Assembly: GCA_013398055.1 (NCBI GenBank)
Contig: VZRS01002622.1
Span: forward strand, 6,909-70,908
Direction: 5' to 3'
From: Ifrita kowaldi
Taxonomy: Eukaryota; Chordata; Aves; Passeriformes; Cinclosomatidae
Length of the DNA stretch: 64,000 nt
This document shows, one piece after another, positions 13,701 through 21,620 of this stretch; the first letter of the stretch is position 1, and each line of letters opens with the position of its first letter. The position numbers and the translations under genes are program-made. Under the pieces are notes generated by a model. It was not told where the DNA came from and made no database searches. It was given only the letters and a program-made list of their open reading frames with translations.

Positions 13701-13843
13701 ATTCAACACAGCTATTTTACCTGCATATCCATAACATCACCGTTGTGCTGGATGTCACACAGCAGATGAGGTTCTCCATGATATTCACCATTGAGGCCCG
13801 CATTTCCAAGGTCGCCAGCAGACCAAATGGAGACCCTATTATC
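1558..13843 (-). CDS. NUP43: Nucleoporin Nup43, seven of eight coding exons
   Basis: Nup43 is a WD40 beta-propeller protein of the Y (Nup107-160) complex, which scaffolds the nuclear pore and localises to kinetochores in mitosis. The seven exons read 13843-13721, 13453-13376, 12482-12305, 10746-10611, 9715-9564, 3139-3017 and 1772-1558 on the minus strand. Together they hold 1005 coding bases (334 codons plus stop) with every splice phase consistent. Human NUP43 is 380 residues, so about 40-45 N-terminal residues are missing. They correspond to exon 1, which should lie in the N gap at 14201-14837. Recognisable peptides include CDIQHNGDVMDMQ, GVVCNNPEIVTVGEDGRIN, DRVPLHCVDRHPNQQH and HLFTCSEDGSLWHWD. 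Repeated IWD/HWD dipeptides mark propeller blades. Intron 7 (3140-9563) is inflated by a CR1 element within an N-joined triplicated block. No disabling mutation was seen, so the gene looks intact apart from the gap. Confidence 0.96.
1773..3016 (-). other. NUP43 intron 7-8 spacer
   Basis: Intron between the last two coding exons. No repeat, RNA gene or other exon was recognised. Confidence 0.7.
3017..3139 (-). CDS. NUP43: NUP43 exon 7
   Basis: The acceptor CTTCCAG is followed by TGTGGGAAGTTC. It joins to the A ending exon 6 to give Met-Trp-Glu-Val-His, then FHPSDPDHLFTCSEDGSLWH. The donor is G|GTAAGA. The length of 123 bp equals 2 + 120 + 1, which fits both neighbours. Confidence 0.96.
3393..5273. 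repeat. N-joined duplicated block, copy 1
   Basis: This block reappears from 5275 (offset 1882, then 1893 after an 11-base insertion at 6393) and in part from 7583 (offset 3615). I found no substitution between copies in the stretches compared by eye. Copy 1 stops at an N in mid-element. The pattern fits contig ends that overlap but were joined end to end, giving a false tandem duplication within NUP43 intron 7. Confidence 0.85.
3895..5273 (+). mobile_element. CR1 LINE fragment, copy 1 (truncated at N)
   Basis: Decayed CR1 reverse-transcriptase sequence on the plus strand, antisense to NUP43. Landmarks are DIYRYVSQKWKVKEGV near the 5' end, EKLWQSGEVLGDWKKG, FNDFINDLDSG and DLDKLEKWANKN, then SSPAEKDLGVLVGK and NCILGCIQSN. 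They are spread over shifted frames, so the element is dead. The 5' boundary is approximate and the fragment is 5'-truncated, as is usual for CR1. Confidence 0.85.
5274..5274. other. Single-N join between duplicated blocks
   Basis: The CR1 sequence before the N should continue with the bases found at 7167 onward. Instead the sequence jumps back to the equivalent of position 3393. Confidence 0.9.
5777..7581 (+). mobile_element. CR1 LINE fragment, copy 2
   Basis: The same CR1 fragment as at 3895-5273. It runs on through LEHLSYEERLRELGLFSLEK and the conserved 3' region, to the end of the contig at the N at 7582. It is plus-oriented and non-functional. Confidence 0.85.
6393..6393. other. Single-N join inside copy 2
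   Basis: Copies 1 and 3 read cttggctctggtcctggg here. Copy 2 has an extra N plus ten bases, the typical trace of an unmerged short contig overlap. Confidence 0.8.
7582..7582. other. Single-N join between copies 2 and 3
   Basis: The sequence jumps from gctgtgaacgc (the equivalent of 9303) back to agatgaaggtctg (the equivalent of 3968 and 5850). Confidence 0.9.
7583..9302. repeat. N-joined duplicated block, copy 3
   Basis: Aligns without indels to copy 1 at offset 3615 and to copy 2 at offset 1733, then 1722. It is the only copy that runs uninterrupted into the CR1 tail and unique NUP43 intron. Confidence 0.85.
7583..9442 (+). mobile_element. CR1 LINE fragment with intact 3' end, copy 3
   Basis: CR1 on the plus strand ending in the standard 3' tail (TCCCTGGAGATGTTCAAGG, then GGTCCCTTCTAACC and ATTCTATGA). 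Reading frames are broken by stops. If the duplication is an assembly artefact, this plus 3895-3967 is the single true insertion. Confidence 0.88.
9564..9715 (-). CDS. NUP43: NUP43 exon 6
   Basis: The acceptor TTTGCAG is followed by GGCAGGTGACAG. The first G closes a split Leu codon, giving A-G-DRVPLHCVDRHPNQQH, then GGQDGMLSIWDIRQGTMPVS and LLNAHEAE. The donor is A|GTAAGTACC. The 152 bp equal 1 + 150 + 1. Confidence 0.97.
9716..10610 (-). other. NUP43 intron 5-6
   Basis: No recognisable element was found in this intron. Confidence 0.6.
10611..10746 (-). CDS. NUP43: NUP43 exon 5
   Basis: The acceptor CTTGCAG precedes ACAATGCAGAC. It encodes (D)NADSSTLHAVTFLRTTEIL, then TVNSIGQLKIWDLRQQRN and EPSQIFS. 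The donor GTAAGAC follows TCTTT. The 136 bp equal 2 + 132 + 2. Confidence 0.96.
10747..12304 (-). other. NUP43 intron 4-5
   Basis: AT-rich intron with no recognised repeat or gene. Short open frames here show no family resemblance. Confidence 0.6.
12305..12482 (-). CDS. NUP43: NUP43 exon 4
   Basis: The acceptor TATTAG precedes ACATTATCTGCC (TLSANHRWEKAHYH). It continues with ACTGVVCNNPEIVTVGEDGR, then INLFRADQKDAVRTI. The donor is G|GTTTGTC, an unusual GTTTG donor but in correct phase. The middle (VDQDTSCGGA) is shorter than the Ser/Pro-rich human loop. Confidence 0.95.
13376..13453 (-). CDS. NUP43: NUP43 exon 3
   Basis: The acceptor TGTCTAG precedes TTTTTGGATCAAGAG. It encodes FLDQERIVVASSTGTVTI then FRHHQNNQ, with donor GTAGGT. 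The 78 bp are in phase 0 on both sides. Confidence 0.95.
13721..13843 (-). CDS. NUP43: NUP43 exon 2
   Basis: The acceptor TTTCGTTCAG precedes GATAATAGGGTC. It encodes DNRVSIWSAGDLGNAGLNGE, then YHGEPHLLCDIQHNGDVMDM and Q. The donor is GTAAAA. Phase is 0, implying exon 1 ends on a codon boundary. It corresponds to human NYISLWSIGDFG through VMDLQ. Confidence 0.95.
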
Positions 13844-14200
13844 CTGAACGAAAACGACACCGCATTTACTTAAAAAACGCTTTTGAAAGCACCTAGTGAT
13901 AAGCCCCACCCCGGGAAAGCAATAGGCTGCGGGCAGCGCACCGTTCCTGAGGAAGCCGCCGCCGGCCGGAGGGAAGCTCTTGCCCAAGGGGATAACGCTG
14001 CCGTGCGGCGGGGCGGCCCCACGGCTTCCTTGGCACAGACAGCGCCAGGCGGGACTGCCGAGCCAGGCAGTGCTCACGGCCGGCTCCGGCCCCGCTCTCC
14101 CGCACCAAGCGGCGGAGGCGAAGGGGACCGAGGCGGCGTGGGGTGCCGCCGCCCGCCCCGCGCCGCGCCCCGGCCGGAAGGTCGCGCCGCGCCTCCGGGC
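13844..14200 (-). other. GC-rich NUP43 intron 1 and CpG island flank
   Basis: CpG density rises steadily from 13900 to the gap, as expected at the shore of the NUP43 CpG-island promoter. None of the three minus-strand frames here reads like the conserved Nup43 N-terminus, so coding exon 1 lies further upstream, in the gap. Confidence 0.6.
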
Positions 14201-14837
14201 NNNNNNNNNNNNNNNNNNNNNNNNNNNNNNNNNNNNNNNNNNNNNNNNNNNNNNNNNNNNNNNNNNNNNNNNNNNNNNNNNNNNNNNNNNNNNNNNNNNN
14301 NNNNNNNNNNNNNNNNNNNNNNNNNNNNNNNNNNNNNNNNNNNNNNNNNNNNNNNNNNNNNNNNNNNNNNNNNNNNNNNNNNNNNNNNNNNNNNNNNNNN
14401 NNNNNNNNNNNNNNNNNNNNNNNNNNNNNNNNNNNNNNNNNNNNNNNNNNNNNNNNNNNNNNNNNNNNNNNNNNNNNNNNNNNNNNNNNNNNNNNNNNNN
14501 NNNNNNNNNNNNNNNNNNNNNNNNNNNNNNNNNNNNNNNNNNNNNNNNNNNNNNNNNNNNNNNNNNNNNNNNNNNNNNNNNNNNNNNNNNNNNNNNNNNN
14601 NNNNNNNNNNNNNNNNNNNNNNNNNNNNNNNNNNNNNNNNNNNNNNNNNNNNNNNNNNNNNNNNNNNNNNNNNNNNNNNNNNNNNNNNNNNNNNNNNNNN
14701 NNNNNNNNNNNNNNNNNNNNNNNNNNNNNNNNNNNNNNNNNNNNNNNNNNNNNNNNNNNNNNNNNNNNNNNNNNNNNNNNNNNNNNNNNNNNNNNNNNNN
14801 NNNNNNNNNNNNNNNNNNNNNNNNNNNNNNNNNNNNN
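14201..14837. other. 637-base N gap, expected site of NUP43 exon 1
   Basis: All bases are undetermined. The flank on the left is very GC-rich, a usual cause of short-read dropout. NUP43 coding exon 1 and its transcription start should be inside, as should the 5' part of the LTR whose 3' part begins right after the gap. Confidence 0.9.
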
Positions 14838-15586
14838 GCAACCTGAAATTTTAATGAGCTACTTTCCCGCCTTACTTTCCCGCCTTTCAATATCACTCCC
14901 CTAGACCATTACAAGCCATTGGTGGGCTGGAATTACCTCACCTCAAGGAAACACCAATCACACAGGACCATGGAGGCAGGATTGTGGGTGGTCCAGGGCG
15001 GAGACAAGACATTATAAAAGAGCCTAACACTCAGAGAGGGCAGCCATTTTTCTCATTTCAGATTAGCTGCAGGTGGGGTCTGGCGCTGGGTCATCGGCCT
15101 CTCTCTCACTAAGAGACACTGGAATTGCTTTGGCTTTAGGCTGGCTAAAGTCACCCCAGCGTTGCAGCTCTCTGCAAAAGAGACTCAGACCCGGTCCGGC
15201 CATTGGAGTCTCCAATCCCTGTGTACCTGGGGTCTCTTGTTTTCTTTTATCTATTGAGTTTATGGATCCTGAATTCTTTTAATTAATCGCAATTTTTAAT
15301 TAATTTTCTCCTTAATAAATTTTTTTTTAAATTAAAATCAAGAGTTGCCTCATTCCTGGCAATTGGCCATGAGTGACCAATTGCTGCCCAGGGACAGGCT
15401 ATTTATCTTCTTTGACTTAAATATTAGAGTTATTAAGAGAGAAGTTATTACCTCACCCCATGTTTTTTACCTTTGTTTTATTCCAGCCCTCCTCCCCATT
15501 CCCCTTGGAGTGGGATGGGGAGTTTTGTAGCTGTTATGTGACCAAATACCTGCCTGGTACTTGCTGGCTGGGGTTAAACCATGATA
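14838..15586 (+). mobile_element. 3' part of a plus-oriented ERV long terminal repeat
   Basis: The right end reads CTGGCTGGGGTTAAACCATG then ATA, matching the 3' terminus of a common songbird ERVK-type LTR (normally ending ACA; here the last CA is TA). Inside are CCAAT boxes in both orientations (near 14919 and 14953), TATAAAAG at 15013-15020 and AATAAA at 15314-15319. Near the right end a CCCCTTGGAGTGGGATGGGG segment resembles the U5 of the same family. The 5' end and any target duplication are hidden by the gap, so solo LTR versus provirus cannot be decided. No gag, pol or env sequence follows. The assignment of 14838-15000 to the LTR rather than the NUP43 promoter is uncertain. Confidence 0.65.
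14863..14884 (+). promoter_or_regulatory. Tandem E2F-like sites
   Basis: TTTCCCGCC occurs twice (14863-14871 and 14876-14884), 13 bp apart, matching the E2F consensus TTTSSCGC. They lie just upstream of the expected NUP43 start (minus strand), or in the U3 of the LTR. Function is inferred from motif only. Confidence 0.4.
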
Positions 15587-18500
15587 ACTCAGATAATTCC
15601 AAGTGATATTCTCCTTGCTCTGATAGATTCCTACCTATACAGAAATAAACAGAATATTTTTTTTGTCCCAAATTGTGTGGTAAATCAAACAGGAGTACAC
15701 ATGTACTTCCTTTCTAGTATTTCACTTGAGACCTAAACAACTATGCAATAAAAAGTTCAGAGGTTAGTTGTAAACTAAAGGCTGACATAGTTATGTTGTC
15801 TGTTGTCATTTCAGAGGATGAGACTATCGGTCCAGTCACTGCAGCCCGGAAAGGGTCTTTCTCACAAAGATTTTTACAACTTTGTTTTCTGCTGCATTTT
15901 TTTCCAAAGCTGATGCTGCCAGGTCTCAGAGGTTCTTTCAGATGGACTTAACAGTGGCTTGGACAAATTTTCACTTGTGTTATTGGAGTTTTTCTGCTAC
16001 AGGCATCTGTCAGATTTCTTCTATACAGCATTTTTGAGTTCCTCATCAAGTCTGCTATGCTGTTTTGTAATCCCTCAGGTGTGATACCAAATCAGTGATA
16101 TTTTATGTATTTCATGCATCATTTGAACTTAATTTAACTTTTTTTTTCCATAATTACATTCAGCAGAATCCAACATCGAACATATTCCAAAAGCTGGATG
16201 CTATAGTAGTCTACCATACTGGAAACATACCTTAAAACAGCTTTGTTGCACATGGCAGTAGCATTGTTATTCTACAGTAGCAAATACTTCTGGCACCCTT
16301 TATTAAGCTGCTAAGAGCAGTTCTGCAAGTCACTGTCGACTCCAAGGGTATTTTCAGCTAATTCTTATAACACTTGTGAGAAATATCAATAGGCAGCCTA
16401 AGAATGCAGCTACAGACCAGATAACTAGAAGTTGAAGAGAAAACACTTTGGGATTATTGAAAGTTTTATTAAGCAAATATTTTTGTTGGTTAGTTTGTGA
16501 TTTCTGTGTGTATTTTTTACCTTGTGCTTTTGGATGGTTTCTTTCTTTGTTCAGGATTGCTTATTCAAAAGCATTTGGGAAGTGTTAAGGGAAGTAAGTT
16601 GGACATACAGGCTTATTTTCACTTAAAAAATAAGAAGTCACATAAGAAGAGTCACAGTTTTTCTTCCCTGTCCTACATTTTTTAAAGGAAATATTGCCAG
16701 CATGTTATATGACGGAAGCAAGAGCTGTGATAGATTTAGGTCTGCTTTGTAAACCTTTAAATATATTCTCTGTGCTTGATCCTTATGAAAGATGTGTACT
16801 GTGTTAGTATATCATTTCAGTGTAATGGCAGATTAAAATAAACGTATAAAAAGAGGAAATATGCCTTATCTAATGTTTCTGAGGTTTTCAAAAAGGGTGT
16901 TAAGTCTAGATGAAGCTTACTCTGAGAGTTGAGTCCAAACATATCAGCTGAGACAATAAGGAGCATCTATGGATTATCCTTAAATATGGCCAAAGCTAGG
17001 AATGTGAGTTTAAGGGAAGAAAACTCAAAGCATGCCTGTCTCTCAGAGAGAAGATAGGGGCCCTAAGAACAAAGGCACTTACTAGATCAGTTGTTCTACT
17101 AGGGCAGGATAAAGCTAATTCTGAACTTGATTTGCTTATAATCTGCTTTCCTCCCATCATCATTGAACAATATTTAAAGAAAATTATTTGGAGATGCCAA
17201 AACAATGTTTACAGCTGGTAAGAATTCCTGGAGTTGTGCCCAGTTCATTCTCTTGAACAAGTACAGTCACTGTGCCCAGGTACTGCAGAGCAGATGTAAC
17301 AGCAGAGGGTCAGGCCCTGAGTACACTCATAAGACTTGCCCTTGGCTGAGGCTCCCACCTGGGCTTGGGCACCCTGCTTTTGGCCTGAGCTATGTTGTAG
17401 GAGGGCCTGTGCTCAGCCATGTTGCCCAAATTTGGTGGCTGGCTTGACTTGGGGTCTGACTTGTCACTTTGCTTGGTGGCAAAACCATTTCTGTCCCCAG
17501 CCCTGCTCTGCTTGCTTTGCTTGGACACTGTGGGATGGTGTCTTGCTGTGTCATCTGGAACGTTGTCATCTGGAAGGTTCACTTTCCTTCATGAAGGGAT
17601 CCCAGTTCTGCTGCTCCCTAATGGGGAAAGTCACTGATGTGACTGGGTCCTTCTCACCTCATCTTTGAGTGCAGAGCTGGGAAAACATGGATGCAGAGTT
17701 CAAAATAATGTAAACTTCTGAAATGGTAATACAAAAGGAAGGTACACACCAAACTGGCTTGAGCTGATAGGAAAAGAAATGAGATGAAGGAGAGTGATTA
17801 AGTTAAAAAACATAATGGAGTCAGGGAGAGGAGTGAGTGTAGGTGTAAAAGCCAATTAGTGTAGGGTTTGGGACATAACTGTGGAAATGTACAGCAGGAA
17901 CATTTCACAAGGAATTTTCTGCTTGTGGTATGCAGAAGCAGATGGCAGCAGACAGTGATGAGCAATTTTTCAAATTCTTTCTAAATCCAAAGAATTAAAA
18001 AAAAAATCCAATGGGCTTATGAGGTGGGAGGGAAGGGATGAAACAGAAATAGTAGCTTGGAGGGGTTTATATATAAATGTATGTAAGTACAGCTAGAGGA
18101 CTGGGATGTGGGTGAGTGTGCAGCAAAGGAGAAAGAGCCAATGTGCTTACAGTTAGTGGGATCTTCGTGTCAGAACAATCATATGATGGCCCACTCTGGC
18201 TGCTGGCATTCCTGTGCCTCTTCCCTAAGAGGACTATCCATGCAGCAGCTCCCTGGAGAGTTCTAGGGAGATGGCTCTACATGTGGAAGATGGAGGTGCC
18301 TGCAACTGACAGTGGGCATCCAGGGACCAAGGTGCTCATACTGGCTTGGACAAATGAGGGGAAGTAGGATACAAAAATCCTGAGTATCAGAGCAAATGGA
18401 GAGGTTCCACATGAATGATGATGGCCAGAAAACAAATTTTTTTTAAATTTCTGCTTGTATTTTACTCTAGTGAAGAATGGCTATGTTGCTTTTAGTTTCA

Positions 18501-20332
18501 TCTCAATGGATGTGCTCCTAATAGGTTTTAAAAATGGACTCATGGCCCAGGATTGTAGAACAGAGTTAGGGGCTCTTACGTCTGTTTACTGCATTAATGG
18601 GTACCTCCTGCCACTATTGGTGCATGTTAGTTTCCCAGGGCGCTTCGAGGCAACTTGGCTTGCCTTAGAGCTCCTGGAAGCCTGCCAAGGCAAATGCTGT
18701 TTCCTTCACACATGCCTGGTATCCATCCAAGACACCCCAGATATTGCTAAGGAAGGCCCACACTTGTTTTAATTCTCTGAATACTCTTGTCAAGAACATG
18801 GCAAATAGGTACATTCAGTCAGAAAGTGGCTGGGCAAGACTGCAAACTCCTAAGAGAGAAATGCAGGCTCGCTCTTGGTGCTCTGTGACAAGCCTAAGCC
18901 TAATTCAAGCTGTTCCTGGTAAGCAGCATCAGTTTGTATGTAAATGGTTTCTCTTGTGTTTCTGGTGTCCCAAGGGGGTAAGTATCCCTGGAATGCTTTT
19001 AAACATGGGCCAGTTATTTTCTTGCCAACAGCCTCTCTATGTGAGAGCAATGCAGTTTGCTTGCCTCTGACAACAGAAAATGTCTTTTGCATTTAAAACA
19101 AATAAGTAGTTCTGCGCTGTACTTTTACAATGTCTGTCTGTTCTCTGTACTTGCTGCCCTTTGGGAATTCCTCTAATGGCATCTTTCCTTCTCTCTCAGC
19201 CCACTGGGTGTAACAGGGAGACCTTTGATATTCTGGGACAGGCTGGGAGCCTCACACAGACTGCAGTTGCCAGATCATGCTTAGGAGAAGCTAGTTGGAG
19301 AATATACAGAATGAAGCAGTGGATCTGTCTCCAGGATTAAAATAATCAGATGGGAAGTCTATGGATGGGATCCAGTATATGCCTTGAGCAACTGTCAGAT
19401 TTGCCCTGGCCTGACTGCAAAGTCAAAAAGCAGATTCCCACCTTCATCTCATTTTCTTCACCGGAATCAGCAATGATTGGATAAAATACATGTGTTGTGT
19501 GGAGCTGGAACAGGTTCAACACTCCCAGCCAAGATGGGCTCTCTGACAGAAGATGTAATCTGTGTAATCTCCCATGGTGGTATCTTAGGCTATGTTCTTG
19601 TATCCGAACTGCTTTTAAAAACAATATAATGCTTGAAATTATATCTGCTGGATGACACCTTATTTTCCCCAATGTTTATACAATATACCATTGATAGGAC
19701 CTACCTGTCCATAGTTATGTATCACTATTCTCACATTTCAAAAGCCAAGAACTGAACACCCTGCCATCTGGTACCACATAGATGAAATACCTGTGCCAGT
19801 GTGCCTGGTTAAGAAAGGAAGTGCAGTAAAACTATTTCCAGGTGTGTGAAGCCCATTTGTAGGGACCAGAAGGTAGCACAAATGCAGAAGTCACAGCACT
19901 GACAGTGGGTTCCCCAAAATTGCAAAGATGGTATATGCTTTCCCTTTAAACAGTAGAAACGTATATAAATAACAGGTGGCAAATGAATAGTGGTGGTGAA
20001 ATTAATAATAAAGGAGTTTCAGAGCAGGCAGGAATACTGCATGACTGTAGGAAGTGAATTCTCTGGTTTTCCTCATTATGTTATGGGCTGTGGGAGGATC
20101 TGAAGGTACTACTTTCCCCTTAAGAGTGCTACTTCATCGTGGGCCTATGCTGGGACAGAATAAAGTCCTATCAGCATTTACTAAATTCTGAGCTGGTGAC
20201 CTAGACATCCTTTTAAAAGGTATTTTAATTTACAACTATGTCCTACATCGTCGGCATTGCACCGGTAGATGCTCCTGTGGAACATCGGTACTTTGGCACC
20301 GTTTAGCCAATATATGGCTAAGCCAGCTCTCC
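15587..20332. other. Intergenic region between NUP43 and PCMT1
   Basis: No exon, tRNA or known repeat was recognised. Somewhat GC-richer stretches at 17200-17650 and 18100-19000 carry short open frames on both strands without resemblance to a known protein. They may be old transposon remains or a lncRNA. Confidence 0.5.
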
Positions 20333-20457
20333 ATAACCTTCCACCTCGCTCCAATTTTCTCGTTGTTTCCCGGGTGCAGGGCCGCACCCGCCCTCCCCTG
20401 TCCCCACCGTCGCCTGCCGGGGAGGCACACGGGACGCGCAGCTCCCGCGCCACCTGA

Positions 20458-20559
20458 CCAATGGCAGCCTCCAACACGTAGGCCTGGCCCGCGCGGGCTG
20501 GCCGCGGCCAATAGGCGCGCCCCATGCAAAACACCGCGCCGGGGGACGCCGCTAATTGG
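20458..20559 (+). promoter_or_regulatory. Three regularly spaced CCAAT boxes
   Basis: CCAAT at 20458-20462 and 20508-20512 and an inverted CCAAT (ATTGG) at 20555-20559 are spaced 50 and 47 bp apart, consistent with an NF-Y-bound core promoter. An octamer-like ATGCAAA lies at 20524. Sites are seen; binding is inferred. Confidence 0.5.
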
Positions 20560-20756
20560 CTCCGTCGCAAGGGCGGCGGGTCGCGCGCTGGGCCGGGGCC
20601 GGGAGCTGGCGCCGGCGCCGCCACGGGGCCGCGATGGGGCTCGCCAGCCCCGACACCGCCTTCTCCGGTACCAGGCGTGTACCGACTTGTGTCACGGGAG
20701 CGACTAAGGCCGGGGCAGGGGGGAAAGTGTGTGCTCACCGAGGTGCCGTTTCGCTA

Positions 20757-20760
20757 NNNN
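20757..20760. other. 4-N assembly gap in CpG island
   Basis: Four undetermined bases in the middle of the island. The real missing length may be larger, since PCMT1 exon 1 is not found on either side. Confidence 0.8.
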
Positions 20761-21620
20761 GGGGCGCCTGGGCTGTGGGGCGGCCGTTACCGGCCGCCCG
20801 GTGACCGTTAGCGACCGCGCGCTCCCGCGGCGCCCGCCCGACCCGCCGCCAGCTGTCACAGGGAGCGGCGCCGGCACCCGGCCGCGTGTGTCCGTGTTGT
20901 CCGTCCGTCTGTGTCTGTGTGTGCGTGTCTCTGTGTCCGGCCGGGGGTGTGTCCGTGCGTGCCCGGGCCGGGGGTGTGTGTCCGGGCGGCGGCCGGTGTC
21001 GCAGGGCGGGCCGGGCTGTTGTTGCGGGAGGCAATGCGGCGGGCGGGGCGGCGCCGATGGCGGTCCCGGAGGGGAAGCGCCGTGCGGCGGCCGTGGCTGT
21101 TCCCTGCTCGCCGCGTCTCCCCCTCCCCGGCCCTGTTCCCGCCGCCTCGTCCCTGTGTGCCTTGTGCGAGTTGAGGCGGGGCCGCGGTGGCAGTGCCGGA
21201 GGGCCCGTGATCCCCCGCACGCACCGGGATCGGCGTCCGTCTGGCTTCGCTCAGGCCGGCGGGCGGCGGGAGCGGTGGTGTCGGCGGGCGCCCTCCGCTC
21301 TTTCAGGCCGGGGCTGAACAACGCAGCGGGAGCCGCCCGTGTTTGGGAAACGCGCCGAAGAGGCCGCGGCTGTTTGTGTTGGGTGAAAGGGGCGTGTGGC
21401 AGCAGTCCCTCCTCCCCGCTCCCCGGCGGGGTTCGGAGTGGCTCCGCTCGAAAGGGTGGGCTGGGACCGCGGGCAGAGGAGACGAGCTGTCGGGGTTGCG
21501 GGCTCGTGCTGTGACAGCTGAGCTTTGCGGTGGCTGCCTGGCACTGGGCGCTCCGTGCGCTCGCCGAGGATTTGTGCTGTCCCCGTGCTGAATGTGGAAG
21601 GTGTCGGGCGGGCACTTCCT

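Larger units (their letters stand above)
20333..21620 (+). promoter_or_regulatory. PCMT1: CpG island, PCMT1 promoter and 5' region
   Basis: A strongly GC-rich, CpG-dense block placed upstream of PCMT1 exon 2 in the right orientation. No frame encodes the conserved PCMT1 N-terminus (MAWKSGGASHSEL in human). A 4-N gap at 20757-20760 interrupts the island and may have swallowed it. A start-like ATGGGGCTCGCC at 20634 opens a short frame of unknown meaning. The segment 20881-21000 is GT-rich low-complexity DNA. Confidence 0.7.

Noticed and set aside
13712..14904. Open frames of 250-394 codons on both strands across the N gap
   Set aside because: Most of their length is undetermined bases translated as X. 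Only NUP43 exon 2 inside them is real.
20634..20700. ATGGGGCTCGCCAGCCCC as PCMT1 start with donor-like GGTACCAGG
   Set aside because: The peptide MGLASPDTAFSG does not match any known PCMT1 N-terminus, and the donor leaves the wrong context for exon 2.
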